NCBI GenBank assembly: GCA_964424585.1
Contig: CAYRJD010000015.1
Coordinates: forward strand, 1 to 55,740
Source: CAYRJD01 sp964424585
Lineage (GTDB): Bacteria; Actinomycetota; Acidimicrobiia; Acidimicrobiales; Poriferisodalaceae
Direction: 5' to 3'
Length of the DNA stretch: 55,740 nt
The notes beneath the pieces are model-generated. The model was not told the DNA's origin, did no database searches, and was given only the letters and a program-made list of their open reading frames with translations. The first letter of the stretch is position 1, and the number at the start of each line of letters is the position of its first letter. Shown here piece by piece: positions 44,089-53,097 of the stretch. The position numbers were made by a program, and so were the translations under genes.

Positions 44089-45315
44089 GTGACAAGCCCC
44101 AACACCACCGCCCAGCAGCCCGACGCCGACGACCGCCCACTGGCTGGCATCCGCATCATCGACTTCACCCGTGTCGTCGCCGGGCCGCTAGCCACTCGCA
44201 TCCTCGCCGACCAGGGCGCGGAGGTCATCAAGATCGAGCCGACCGAGGGCGACCTGAGCCGCACGTTCCCGCCGCACGCTGGCGACCTCAACAGCGAGTT
44301 CAACCCTTACTTCGCGCAGCAGAACGTCGGCAAGCGGTTCTGCTCGGTCAACCTGCGCGAGCCCGCCGGCGTCGAGATGGTCGCCGAGCTGATCGCTCAA
44401 GCCGATGCCGTGGTCGAGAACTACCGCCCCGGCGTGATGGCTCGCTTCGGGCTCGGCCCAGACGAGCTGTGCGAGCGACACCCGTCGCTGGTGTTCTGCT
44501 CGGTCACGGGCTTCGGCCAGACCGGCCCGTGGGCCGACCGTCGGGCGTACGCCCCCATCGGGCATCTCGAGTCGGGCTTGCTCGAATACGACCAGCGCAA
44601 GACGGGGCGCCCGGCACTGCAGCCCGCGATCGTGCTCGGCGACGTGGTGAGCGCGCTGACGGCTGCGGCCAACATCAACGCGATGCTGACGAAGGCGGCG
44701 CGCACCGGCCGAGGCGGCGCGGTCGACGTGTGCATGGTCGAGGCGATGGTCTACATCCAGGAGTGGGTGTCGACCGAGCTGGCGGGCGGCTATGTGGGCA
44801 CCAACCCGGGCTGCTGCGAGCAGTGCCCGATCTTGGTGCTGCCCGACGGACGGGTGTGGGGCATCGCCGGCAATCCGGTCGGCTGGTTCGACGGGCTCGC
44901 CAACGCGATGGGTCGCCCCGAGCTGCTCGACGACCCGCGCTTCGCCGATCCGCTCGTGCGCGAGTCGAACCGCGACGTCATCGTGGCGATGATGACCGAG
45001 TGGGCGGCGAGCTTCGCGGAGCTTGACGATTTCCGACGGGCGCTCGAAGGCGGCTCGATGTTCACGGTCGCCGAGCTGCGCAGCTTGCGCGAGCTGGTGG
45101 AAACCGACTGGGCAGCCGAGCGTGGCCTGATTGCGGAGACGACTGGCGGACATCGGGTGCCTGCTCGTCCGGCGGTCGGCAGCGGCATCGGCACGACCGG
45201 ATACCTGGCCGACGTCGGCGCCGACAACGAAGCGGTGTTCGGCGAGCTGCTGGGTTACGATGCCGAGCGGGTGGCGAAGCTGACGGCCGAGGGGGTGCTG
45301 CGCGGCCCGGCGTGA
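44089..45315 (+). CDS. Class III (CaiB/BaiF) CoA-transferase
   Basis: 408 residues. L-A-G-I-R-I-I-D-F-T-R-V-V-A-G-P is the family's N-terminal signature, with G-A-E-V-I-K-I-E-P and E-N-Y-R-P-G-V. The catalytic aspartate is probably that in I-V-L-G-D-V-V-S-A-L. These enzymes move CoA between acids, often in carnitine, bile-acid or methylacyl-CoA metabolism; the substrate cannot be named. Neighbouring SDR suggests acyl-CoA metabolism. Confidence 0.9.
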   Translation: MTSPNTTAQQPDADDRPLAGIRIIDFTRVVAGPLATRILADQGAEVIKIEPTEGDLSRTFPPHAGDLNSEFNPYFAQQNVGKRFCSVNLREPAGVEMVAELIAQADAVVENYRPGVMARFGLGPDELCERHPSLVFCSVTGFGQTGPWADRRAYAPIGHLESGLLEYDQRKTGRPALQPAIVLGDVVSALTAAANINAMLTKAARTGRGGAVDVCMVEAMVYIQEWVSTELAGGYVGTNPGCCEQCPILVLPDGRVWGIAGNPVGWFDGLANAMGRPELLDDPRFADPLVRESNRDVIVAMMTEWAASFAELDDFRRALEGGSMFTVAELRSLRELVETDWAAERGLIAETTGGHRVPARPAVGSGIGTTGYLADVGADNEAVFGELLGYDAERVAKLTAEGVLRGPA

Positions 45316-45354
45316 GGTTTCGTTGAGCGCCCCGGCGTTTCGTACCCTGTTGGC

Positions 45355-46431
45355 GTGCGAGTAGCGGTTCTCACCGGCGGGGGCGACTGCGCGGGGCTGA
45401 ACGCCGCGATCCGCGCTGTCGTGCGCACCGCCGGCCACCAGCTCGACAAGTCGGTGCGCGGCTATCGCCGAGGGTTTGAGGGTGTGCTGGAAGGCGATGC
45501 CGTCGAGCTCGATGCCGAGGTGGTGCGCGGCGTCCTACCGCGCGGCGGCACGATGCTGGGCAGCTCGCGCAGCACTCGTCGGCTGGTCGACGACGGGCCG
45601 CAGCCGCTGATCGACCGTCTCGAACGCGACGGCGTCGACGCGCTGGTCGTCATCGGTGGCGACGGCACGTTGATGACCGCTGCGTCGCTGTCGGCGGCGG
45701 GCTTCGCGGTGATCGGCGTGCCAAAGACCATTGACAACGACGTGGAGTCGACCGACGTGTGCATCGGTTTCGACACGGCGCTGGCGGTGGCGACCGATGC
45801 GACCGACCGGCTGCACACGACGGCGGAGAGCCACGACCGCATCATGGTGCTGGAGGTGATGGGACGCTACGCCGGACACCTCGCGGCGGGCGCGGGCATC
45901 GCTGGTGGGGCGGCGGCGATCTTGGTGCCGGAGGTGCCGTTCGACATCGACGAGATCGCGGGCCGGCTCAAGCGTCGCCACGCGCTGAGCCGCAGCGCGT
46001 CGATCGTGGTTGTCGCAGAGGGTGCGGTGCCGGTCGAGGACACGGTTGAGCTGCCCGACACGGGGGTCGACGAGTGGGGCGGGAGAGTGCTCGACGGCAC
46101 GGGCCCGCTGGTCGGCGCGCTGCTAGCGGAGCGCACGGGGTTTGAGACCCGCACCACCGTGCTCGGTTACATCCAGCGCGGTGGCCCGCCGACCCCTGCC
46201 GACCGCCTGCTCGGCAGCCGCCTCGGCGCCCGAGCGGTCGAGCTGCTGCTCGACGGCGTCCACGGCCAGATGGTCGGCCTCCGCTCAACTGAAATCGCCA
46301 CGGTCGCCCTCGCGGAGGTCGCTGGCAAGGTCAAGCCCCTCGCTGGCGACCTGCTCGACCTCATCGACCACATCACCACCGCACCGGTGATCAGCGACCA
46401 CCCCCGCTTCACCCGTCCCATTTCCCCGTAA
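45355..46431 (+). CDS. pfkA: 6-Phosphofructokinase, group III type
   Basis: 358 residues. G-G-G-D-C-A-G-L-N at 8-16, G-G-D-G-T at 101-105, catalytic P-K-T-I-D-N-D at 123-129, M-G-R-Y-A-G-H-L. Glycine in GGDG favours ATP as donor, while lysine in P-K-T-I-D-N-D is the residue usual in PPi enzymes. This mixed pattern is typical of the actinobacterial group III family, so ATP use is likely but not certain. GTG start. Convergent with the next gene, 9 bp apart. Confidence 0.92.
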   Translation: MRVAVLTGGGDCAGLNAAIRAVVRTAGHQLDKSVRGYRRGFEGVLEGDAVELDAEVVRGVLPRGGTMLGSSRSTRRLVDDGPQPLIDRLERDGVDALVVIGGDGTLMTAASLSAAGFAVIGVPKTIDNDVESTDVCIGFDTALAVATDATDRLHTTAESHDRIMVLEVMGRYAGHLAAGAGIAGGAAAILVPEVPFDIDEIAGRLKRRHALSRSASIVVVAEGAVPVEDTVELPDTGVDEWGGRVLDGTGPLVGALLAERTGFETRTTVLGYIQRGGPPTPADRLLGSRLGARAVELLLDGVHGQMVGLRSTEIATVALAEVAGKVKPLAGDLLDLIDHITTAPVISDHPRFTRPISP

Positions 46432-46440
46432 CCACATCTC

Positions 46441-47667
46441 CTACTTCCAGAGTCGCACCGTGAAGCTGTTGTTATCGGCGATGAACTTAGGCACCGTGCC
46501 GTTGTGCTCGCGCATAGTTCGGGTGATCTTGAGTCGCACTCCTGTGCCGAGGTCGCCCATGTAGCGGTAGCGCCACATCCCGCGCATCAGGGTGAAGTCG
46601 CGGACGTAGCGTGCGCCAGTCTTGAGTCGCTCGATGGTCACGTAGTCGGGCAAAGAGCCGGGACTGGCCACCTCCACACGGTCGCCGTACACCGACACTC
46701 CGACCTTGGCGTGTGACGTGGCGTAGTCGCGGTGGACCAGCGCGTTTACTACTGCTTCTCGCACAGCCATATTGGGATATTGCCGCCCGCCACTGAGACC
46801 AGTCCTGCTTTCGGTCAACAGTGCCGTACTGCGGTGCACGAAGTCGCACGCTTGGTCAACCAGACCCGGGCCAACCGTCTCTCCGCTGTTGTTCAGCAGC
46901 GGCACGAACGGGTCGTCAAGCAGTTGATTGGTAACGATCGGCGAGTCAGGTTCGTCGCCCTCGTAGCACACGGCACTGATGCCAGCTTGAGACAGAAAGC
47001 GGCTCGGTGTGGCTCCAAACAGGAGCATCGCGCTGAGGGTCGGAACGGTTCGGTCTCGGACAGCCACCGCGAGGTTCAATTCGTTCAACAGGTGTCGCCA
47101 CTCGGTGCTGCCGCTCGTGGGTACCGCAGTAGCACCGGTGGTCAGTTCCAGATAATCGTTCAGCCGTGTGAGGTCGAGGTCGCCCAGGCTCGCGCGAAAC
47201 ATCGGCTTGCGGCCGAACCAGAGGGTGCCGCACTCGTCGTACAGGTCTCGCTCTTCGGCGCGCGTCGCGTCTCGGGTCACGGACCCAACCCGCGTCTTGG
47301 TGACCCACGCCTCGTCTTGTCTGGACTTGCGGGGCTTGCTCGCGGAGTCGGCAGGCAGCGAAACAACGGCGACCTGGACGTCTGGTGCCCAGTCCACAAT
47401 CGTGAGGTGTGGAAGTTCGGGTGGCTGTAGGTAGTCGCGAGCGGCATACATCACTCGCTCATCGACATCTTTGAGGTCTCGAGTGAGGCCCGACACCTGG
47501 CCGTCGTCGTCTACACCGAGAATGATGTAGCCGCCCCGACGGTTCAACAGGCCAGCCATGTTCTCGGCCAACTGCTCGGCGGTGACATCTTCGCGCTCGA
47601 ACGCTACGCCCGAGTGCTCGCCATTCGCCATCAACTCAGCGAGGTCATCTCTCGTCATTGTTGACAT
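46441..47667 (-). CDS. AlbA_2/Schlafen-type putative DNA-binding protein with ATPase-like C-terminal domain
   Basis: 408 residues. N-terminal AlbA_2 domain with V-A-F-E-R-E-D-V…L-L-N-R-R-G-G-Y-I-I-L-G-V-D-D-D-G (~20-60). The C-terminal part has R-E-A-V-V-N-A-L-V-H-R-D-Y (~295-310) and V-S-V-Y-G-D-R-V-E-V-A-S-P-G, typical of the HATPase_c_4 (RecG-like) domain. Such proteins are often annotated as transcriptional regulators or helicase-like, and are scattered in accessory DNA. ATG 47667 follows AGGGGA. A decayed partial copy lies immediately upstream. Confidence 0.85.
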   Translation of the reverse strand: MSTMTRDDLAELMANGEHSGVAFEREDVTAEQLAENMAGLLNRRGGYIILGVDDDGQVSGLTRDLKDVDERVMYAARDYLQPPELPHLTIVDWAPDVQVAVVSLPADSASKPRKSRQDEAWVTKTRVGSVTRDATRAEERDLYDECGTLWFGRKPMFRASLGDLDLTRLNDYLELTTGATAVPTSGSTEWRHLLNELNLAVAVRDRTVPTLSAMLLFGATPSRFLSQAGISAVCYEGDEPDSPIVTNQLLDDPFVPLLNNSGETVGPGLVDQACDFVHRSTALLTESRTGLSGGRQYPNMAVREAVVNALVHRDYATSHAKVGVSVYGDRVEVASPGSLPDYVTIERLKTGARYVRDFTLMRGMWRYRYMGDLGTGVRLKITRTMREHNGTVPKFIADNNSFTVRLWK

Positions 47668-47821
47668 GGGTTCCCCTTTTTGTCTTGGCTTGGTGGTCGA
47701 CACTCCGGCACGCGGAAGCTACGCCCTCCCCTGACGGGCGCAAACCGCCCTCGCCGCGCGCGTAACATGAGCGACACAAATGGGGCAGCACAGCCCAGGT
47801 GACTGGCGGCACGCCCAGTGC

Positions 47822-48123
47822 TTAGTTCCAGGGCCGCACCGCGAAGCTGTTGCCTTCGGCGATGCGCTCGAGCACCGCGCCGTCGTGCTCTTACACGGTG
47901 CGGATGATCTTGAGTGGCGCTCGTGTGACGAGGTCGTCCATGGAAGGGTGGCGCCACATCCCGTTCTTCAGCGTGAAGTCGCGGAGCTGACGCGCGCCAG
48001 CTTCAAGTTGCTCGCTGGTCACGTAGTCGACCACGGGGCCGAGGCTGGTCACCTCCGCTCCCACTCCTGTTCTCAGGTAGCCGGGCAGCGCTGCGGCGCA
48101 CGAAGTTGCTAGCTTGGCCAGCC
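47822..48123 (-). pseudogene. Decayed partial duplicate of the AlbA_2/ATPase-like gene
   Basis: This segment aligns with the last ~80 codons of the neighbouring gene (G-M-W-R-x-x-x-M-x-D-L, L-K-I-x-R-T, E-H-x-G, F-x-V-R-x-W then stop at 47822-47824). It has an in-frame TAA at 47891-47893 and a join to an upstream piece matching the F-V-H-R-S-T-A-L-L region, so the middle is deleted. No functional product is expected. The remaining stretches 47668-47821 and 48124-48249 show no gene that I can support. Confidence 0.82.
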
Positions 48124-48249
48124 AAGGATGTCAAGTGTCCGTAGAAACGTGTGAGCAGCACACATCGCCCGCGCCTCCGCGCCAATCGGGCCTCCGGTTA
48201 GTCCTGACAGCGAGCCGTCGTCGCCCATCCTAAACCACATGCAGCACGC

Positions 48250-49071
48250 TCACAGCAGCCGTGGATCTTCACACTTAGGGTAAAATCCGCCAAGCACCAA
48301 CCACGTGTTCGGATGTTGACTGTGATTTCCCATGAAGAAATACGTATTCTTGTCTTGGCCACATAGTTCGTCAAAAAATCGGGCCCTCACATTTCCTGCT
48401 GCCTCGTCATAGGAAAGGCCTAGGTCGTCCACGTTTCGCCAGAACAACGCCGCCAACTCCCAGTCTTCTATCATAATTGTATGCTCGCCTGTGCAACGCG
48501 AATCGTTACATGAGAAAACGTACTGAAACTTCCGTGGAAGCTTTCGAATCTGCCGCAGCTGTCCATCACGTTGCTCGAAGAGACCGACTTGTCTCATAAC
48601 GTTCTTCTGCCTGTCGGTCCATTCAGGATTAGTGTCCGAAATTTCCATACGCTTTATCTCTCGTGGCTGAATGATACCTAGGGATGTTCGATCATCTTGG
48701 TAGCGCTCTTGCAGTTCTTCGATCGAGGAGGAGACATCCTGCAGCACAATGTCTGCCCGTTGTTTCCAATTCCCAGGGTTGGACGGAATTACGTCACCCT
48801 TGATCCGAAGCGTCTCGAGGTTGGGCCGATAACTTTCTTTACGCGAATCACGTCCTGTGTGTTTGGTTGCCCCGACCTCTATCCACTGGTACTTCTTGAA
48901 TTGCTGATCGTATGGAAGTCGTCGAAAGTCAATTGGAAACAATCTGACAAAGCTACCGTCGCGGGCAACGCCTGCGGTACACACCACTTCTCGATACTTT
49001 TCTGAAGGTGCCGGGAAAGTTTTGACAGTGATCAGTACTTCAAGCGTTTGGCTTGGGTTGGTGGCACTCAT
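48250..49071 (-). CDS. Unknown protein with possible zinc motif, partner of DUF488 gene
   Basis: 273 residues. N-terminal segment I-T-V-K-T-F-P-A-P-S-E-K-Y-x-E-V-V-C-T-A-G, a middle charged helical region, and a C-terminal F-S-C-N-D-S-R-C-T-G-E-H…E-D-W-E-L with C-x4-C-x3-H spacing that could bind metal. I do not recognise a named family. GC is about 45% in the sampled line at 48301, far below the surrounding genes, which points to recent transfer. ATG 49071 overlaps the stop of the DUF488 gene (ATGA), so the two work as a unit. Confidence 0.8.
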   Translation of the reverse strand: MSATNPSQTLEVLITVKTFPAPSEKYREVVCTAGVARDGSFVRLFPIDFRRLPYDQQFKKYQWIEVGATKHTGRDSRKESYRPNLETLRIKGDVIPSNPGNWKQRADIVLQDVSSSIEELQERYQDDRTSLGIIQPREIKRMEISDTNPEWTDRQKNVMRQVGLFEQRDGQLRQIRKLPRKFQYVFSCNDSRCTGEHTIMIEDWELAALFWRNVDDLGLSYDEAAGNVRARFFDELCGQDKNTYFFMGNHSQHPNTWLVLGGFYPKCEDPRLL

Positions 49072-49946
49072 ACGTGATTGATCTCCAGATTTGTGATCGA
49101 AGCCAGGTGGCGGGCGAGTGGCGTGCGGTGGCACAACGCGGGGTCTTTCTCGACGCAGGCTAGTGCAGCGGGAGAGGTCGTCATGTGCTCGACGGCAACG
49201 TCCAGTTCGTCGGGCGCGCGACTTGCCAGTCGCGCGCTGTAGGCCTCGAACAACTGCGCGTGGGTCACTCCGTTGCCGAGCAGTTTGCGATCGCTCGAAG
49301 GTATGCCGAGGCTGGCCAGGTGAACGTACTCGATCTCGAGGTGTCCGCATAGACGTGACAAGGCCGAGTTTGCGAAGCCGTACTTGCGCGATACAGGAAC
49401 CGCCCGGGTGTCGATCAGCGTGTGGATGCCGGAACGCAGCAGGTGGTCGAGGAACGCATCGACGGATCGACCTTCGTAGCCGGTCGCATGAATCGCTAGA
49501 TCAGCCTTCGGGCGGGATGGCACAGAGACCAGTCGACGTTCTGGCCGCTCGCTGTTGAGCGCGAACCAAGGGTGCTCCGCGTAGATCGTTCCTATCAGTT
49601 CGGTCAGCGACTGCCTGCCGTGAGAGCGTGCAACCTCTTCGGCTGCCAGGGCGACGTCGGGCGGCAATGAGGCCTTGCACGTCTCCGCTACGGCATCGCC
49701 GCGAGGAGTGAGCGTGATGGTGTCGCCGAAGTCAATGACCCCCGCGTCGCCGAGCTTTTGGAGTTCGCGGTAGAGCGCGAAGGAGAACGGCCCGCACGTG
49801 TGCGGCACGAAATCGTAGAAGCTCTGCATATCCCGCAGTGCCTCGTGATGTCGCAGTCGGAACATGAGCTTCACAAACTTGATGCGGTGGGGCGGTCGGT
49901 GGCAGTGCCGCAGCAGATGCAGCGCGAGTCGCTGGCGTTGAAACAC
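49068..49946 (-). CDS. DUF488 protein with N-terminal helical (winged-helix-like) domain
   Basis: 292 residues. The N-terminal ~100 residues (F-V-K-L-M-F-R-L-R, then Y-D-F-V-P-H-T-C-G-P-F-S-F) form a helical domain seen upstream of some DUF488 proteins and in antitoxin-like proteins. The C-terminal half is DUF488, with A-T-G-Y-E-G-R-S, L-I-D-T-R-A-V-P-V-S-R-K-Y-G-F and a C-terminal E-K-D-P-A-L-C-H-R. The biochemical role of DUF488 is unsettled. GTG 49946 was chosen since GGAG lies about 8 bases upstream; further upstream frame is not convincing. First gene of the two-gene module. Confidence 0.8.
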   Translation of the reverse strand: MFQRQRLALHLLRHCHRPPHRIKFVKLMFRLRHHEALRDMQSFYDFVPHTCGPFSFALYRELQKLGDAGVIDFGDTITLTPRGDAVAETCKASLPPDVALAAEEVARSHGRQSLTELIGTIYAEHPWFALNSERPERRLVSVPSRPKADLAIHATGYEGRSVDAFLDHLLRSGIHTLIDTRAVPVSRKYGFANSALSRLCGHLEIEYVHLASLGIPSSDRKLLGNGVTHAQLFEAYSARLASRAPDELDVAVEHMTTSPAALACVEKDPALCHRTPLARHLASITNLEINHV

Positions 49947-50127
49947 GTGTCCATCTCCAAGGTTGGTTGACGGGCGCGCGCTCCCGACAGGGTCGGGATC
50001 GCACGGTTGCCCGCGACGTCCGCCTTGGAACCGGCGACCATGCGTGGCGACGGGATGGGATAGTAGACGAAGGGTGCGACGGGCGCGAGCCAGTGGCGCG
50101 GTGGCGTAGTATTGCCGACACAAGAGA

Positions 50128-50212
50128 ACCGGGGAGCCCCAGGTGGGCTGAGAGGGCTGCGCGCCGCGTGGTCGACCCGTGAACCTGATCTGGGTAATGC
50201 CAGCGGAGGGAG
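50128..50212 (+). promoter_or_regulatory. TPP (THI-box) riboswitch
   Basis: Conserved blocks are present in order: GGGGAGCC (50131), GGCTGAGAGG (50146-50155), GACCCGTGAACCTGATCTGG (50174-50193) and GTAATGCCAGCGGAGGGA (50194-50211). These form the pyrimidine- and pyrophosphate-sensing arms. The GGAGGG at 50205-50210 is also the thiB ribosome-binding site (10 bases from ATG), so ligand binding should hide it and turn off translation. Confidence 0.97.
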
Positions 50213-50220
50213 CCAGCGCG

Positions 50221-51420
50221 ATGACAGCGCCGAAGCAGCCAGAGACAACGAAGACAGCAGGTGGTCTGCGGGCGCGAACGTGGCGAGTGCTTGGTGGGCC
50301 CGGGCGAGGCCGGTCGGCGCGAGCGTGGCGGCTGTGCGCGGCGAGCGCGGTGGCGGTATTGCTAGCGGTCGGAGCGGCGGCTTGTTCGAGCGACGGCAAC
50401 GGCGAGGTCGAGGCGCGCGACGACGAGACGCGCGATGAGCTTCGACGAGCCGAAGAGCAGCGCCGCGACGAGAGGCGCACCGTCACGCTGCTCACGCACG
50501 ACTCGTTCGCATTGTCAGACGGCACGCTCGAAGCGTTCACCGAGCAGACCGGCTATCAGGTCACTCAGCTCGGCGTCGGCGACACCGGCGAGCTGGTCGC
50601 CAACGCGGTGCTGACGCGCGACAACCCGCTCGGGGACGTGCTGTTTGGTGTCGACAACACCTTCCTTCAGCGCGCCATCGACGCCGACATCTTCGAGCCG
50701 CACCAGTCACCCAACCTCGACGGCGTCCCCGCCGAGCTGCAGCTCGACGCCGGCACCTGGCGGGTCACGCCCATCGACTACGGCGACGTCTGCATCAACT
50801 GGCACAACGACGGCCTCGACGACCCGCCCACGAGCCTCGCCGAACTCACCGACCCCCGCTTCGCCGACGAACTCGTCGTGTCGCACCCCGAAACCTCCTC
50901 GCCCGGCCTCGCCTTCATGCTGGCGACCATCGCCCGCTTCGGCGACGACTGGCAGCAGTTCTGGGCAGACCTCGCCGCCAACGGCGTCGCCGTCACCGCC
51001 GGCTGGGAAGACGCCTACTACGGCGAGTTCGTCGCCGGCGGAGGCGACCGCAACCTCGTCGTCAGCTACGCGTCGAGCCCGCCCGCTGAGGTGGTCTTCG
51101 CCGACCCGCCCATCGACGCGCCCCCCACCGGCGTGCTGACCGACGGCTGCTTCCGCCAGATCGAGTTCGCCGGCGTGCTCGCAGGCGCCGACAACCCAGA
51201 GGGCGCCCGCGCCCTCATCGACTTCATGCTCACCGAGACGTTCCAAGCCGACATGCCGCTCAACATGTTCGTCTATCCCGCCGTCGCCGCGACGCCGCTG
51301 CCGGACGTCTTCGTCGAACACACGCCCGACATCACCGACCCGCTCACGCTCACGCCCGCCGAAATCGAAGCCAATCGAGACGCCTGGACGCAGGCCTGGG
51401 TCTCCACGGTGCTCCGGTAG
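50221..51420 (+). CDS. thiB: Thiamine-binding lipoprotein of ABC importer
   Basis: 399 residues. A basic N-terminus and hydrophobic segment end in a lipobox-like V-G-A-A-A-C (C55). An acidic/charged spacer precedes a periplasmic-binding fold with L-L-T-H-D-S-F, G-D-V-L-F-G-V-D-N-T, P-I-D-Y-G-D-V-C and F-M-L-T, typical of thiamine-binding proteins. ATG 50221 sits right after the riboswitch's ribosome-binding site. N-terminus is longer than in most homologues. Confidence 0.92.
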   Translation: MTAPKQPETTKTAGGLRARTWRVLGGPGRGRSARAWRLCAASAVAVLLAVGAAACSSDGNGEVEARDDETRDELRRAEEQRRDERRTVTLLTHDSFALSDGTLEAFTEQTGYQVTQLGVGDTGELVANAVLTRDNPLGDVLFGVDNTFLQRAIDADIFEPHQSPNLDGVPAELQLDAGTWRVTPIDYGDVCINWHNDGLDDPPTSLAELTDPRFADELVVSHPETSSPGLAFMLATIARFGDDWQQFWADLAANGVAVTAGWEDAYYGEFVAGGGDRNLVVSYASSPPAEVVFADPPIDAPPTGVLTDGCFRQIEFAGVLAGADNPEGARALIDFMLTETFQADMPLNMFVYPAVAATPLPDVFVEHTPDITDPLTLTPAEIEANRDAWTQAWVSTVLR

Positions 51421-51471
51421 AAGTCGCACCCCCGCGCTAGCGGCCCACGCACGACCCACCCAGCGACCGCC

Positions 51472-53097
51472 GTGACACCAACCCGCCGCCCGTTCCGCCG
51501 CGCCGCTCGGGCGCTGGGCGCAGCCGCCGCCGCGCTGCCCGCCGCGTTCATCGCGACCTTCTTCGTCTACCCCGTCGGCACGATGCTGTGGCGAGGCCTC
51601 GACGCCGTCGGCGAAACCCTCGGCAACTCCAGCGTTCGCGGCGTGCTGTGGTTCACCGCCGCCCAGGCTGCCGCCAGCACCGCGCTCACGCTCGCGGTAG
51701 GAATGGGCGGCGCCGCGATGCTCGCCCGCCTGCGCCCGCGCAGCCGCCGCATCTTTCGAGCCGCGGTCACGGTGCCGTTCGTGCTGCCGACCGTCGTGGT
51801 CGCCGGCGCGTTCAACGCCACGTTCAGCCAGCTCGGCCTCTACGGCGACGGCTTCAGCCTGCGTCACTCGGTGTGGGCGATCCTCGCGGCGCACGTGTTC
51901 TTCAACTACGCCGTCGTCGTGCGCACCGTCGGGAGCTGGTGGGCGGGCGTCGACGGCCGCTACGCCGACGCCGCCGCGGTGCTCGGTGCCGGCCGCGCCG
52001 CGACGTTCCGTCACGTCACCTGGCCGCTGCTGCGCCCGTCGGTCGCCGTCGCCGCGGTCATCACCTTCTTGTTCAGCTTCACCAGCTTCGGCGTCATCCT
52101 CATCTTGGGCGGCCCTCGCCGAGCGACGCTCGAAACGGAGATCTACCGCCACGCCATCACCCGGCTCGACTTCCGCACCGCCGCTGCGCTCGCGGTCATC
52201 CAGCTCGTCGCCGTCGTCGCGCTGGTCATCATCGCCAACCGGCTCGAACGACGCCGCGCGGTCAGCCGCCGACCGGCAGGCGTCGCCGCGCCCCGCCGAA
52301 GCCGAGCCGTCATCGCCGCCAACGGCACCATCGCCGCCGTTCTGCTCGGCACTCCCATCGCAGCGCTCATCGAGCAGAGCCTCCGCGTCGGCGACGGCTA
52401 CGGGCTCGCCAACTTCGCCGCGCTGACGGAGCGCGTCGCGCTGCTGCCAGCAACGGGCATGCGTGCGCTCACCAACTCGCTCACGTTCGCGACGGCCGCC
52501 ACCGTCATCGCTACCACCGTTGGCGTGACTGCCGCGGTCGTCGCGACGCGCGGCGAACGCGCCACCAAGCCGCTGGCACGCGCGTTTGACGTGGGTCTCA
52601 CGCTGCCGCTCGGCGTGTCGGCTGTCGTCGTCGGCTTCGGGTTCCTGCTCGCGCTCGACGCCCCGCCGCTCGACCTGCGCACGTCGGCCTGGCTCATTCC
52701 CGTCGCGCACGCGCTCGTGGGACTGCCCTTCGTGGTGCGCACCGTCGTGCCGACGCTGCGGGGCATAGACGGCCGCCTGCGCGAGGCCGCCGCGGTGCTC
52801 GGCGCGACGCCGTGGCGGGTCGTGCGAGAAATCGACGCACCCATCGCGTCGCGTGCCGTCGTCGTCGGCGCGGCGTTCGCGTTCGCCGTGTCGCTGGGGG
52901 AGTTCGGCGCGACCGCGTTCATGCCCCGCCGACCCGACACGCTCACCGCGCCGCTCGCCATCTTCCGGCTGCTCGGCACGCCCGGCGACGCGCTGCGCAG
53001 CCAAGCGATGGCGCTGTCGGTCGCACTCATGGTCGCGGCCGCCGCCGCGGTCATCTTCATCGAGGCGCTGCGCCGCACCGACGAGGCTGTGTTCTAG
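51472..53097 (+). CDS. thiP: Thiamine ABC transporter permease (two-domain)
   Basis: 541 residues with about 12 membrane helices in two homologous halves. Each half has the E-A-A/D-A-A-A-V-L-G-A loop (A-D-A-A-A-V-L-G-A-G and R-E-A-A-A-V-L-G-A-T) that contacts the ATPase. This fused permease layout is typical of ThiP. GTG start; 51 bp after thiB, and overlapping thiQ by 1 base. Confidence 0.92.
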   Translation: MTPTRRPFRRAARALGAAAAALPAAFIATFFVYPVGTMLWRGLDAVGETLGNSSVRGVLWFTAAQAAASTALTLAVGMGGAAMLARLRPRSRRIFRAAVTVPFVLPTVVVAGAFNATFSQLGLYGDGFSLRHSVWAILAAHVFFNYAVVVRTVGSWWAGVDGRYADAAAVLGAGRAATFRHVTWPLLRPSVAVAAVITFLFSFTSFGVILILGGPRRATLETEIYRHAITRLDFRTAAALAVIQLVAVVALVIIANRLERRRAVSRRPAGVAAPRRSRAVIAANGTIAAVLLGTPIAALIEQSLRVGDGYGLANFAALTERVALLPATGMRALTNSLTFATAATVIATTVGVTAAVVATRGERATKPLARAFDVGLTLPLGVSAVVVGFGFLLALDAPPLDLRTSAWLIPVAHALVGLPFVVRTVVPTLRGIDGRLREAAAVLGATPWRVVREIDAPIASRAVVVGAAFAFAVSLGEFGATAFMPRRPDTLTAPLAIFRLLGTPGDALRSQAMALSVALMVAAAAAVIFIEALRRTDEAVF

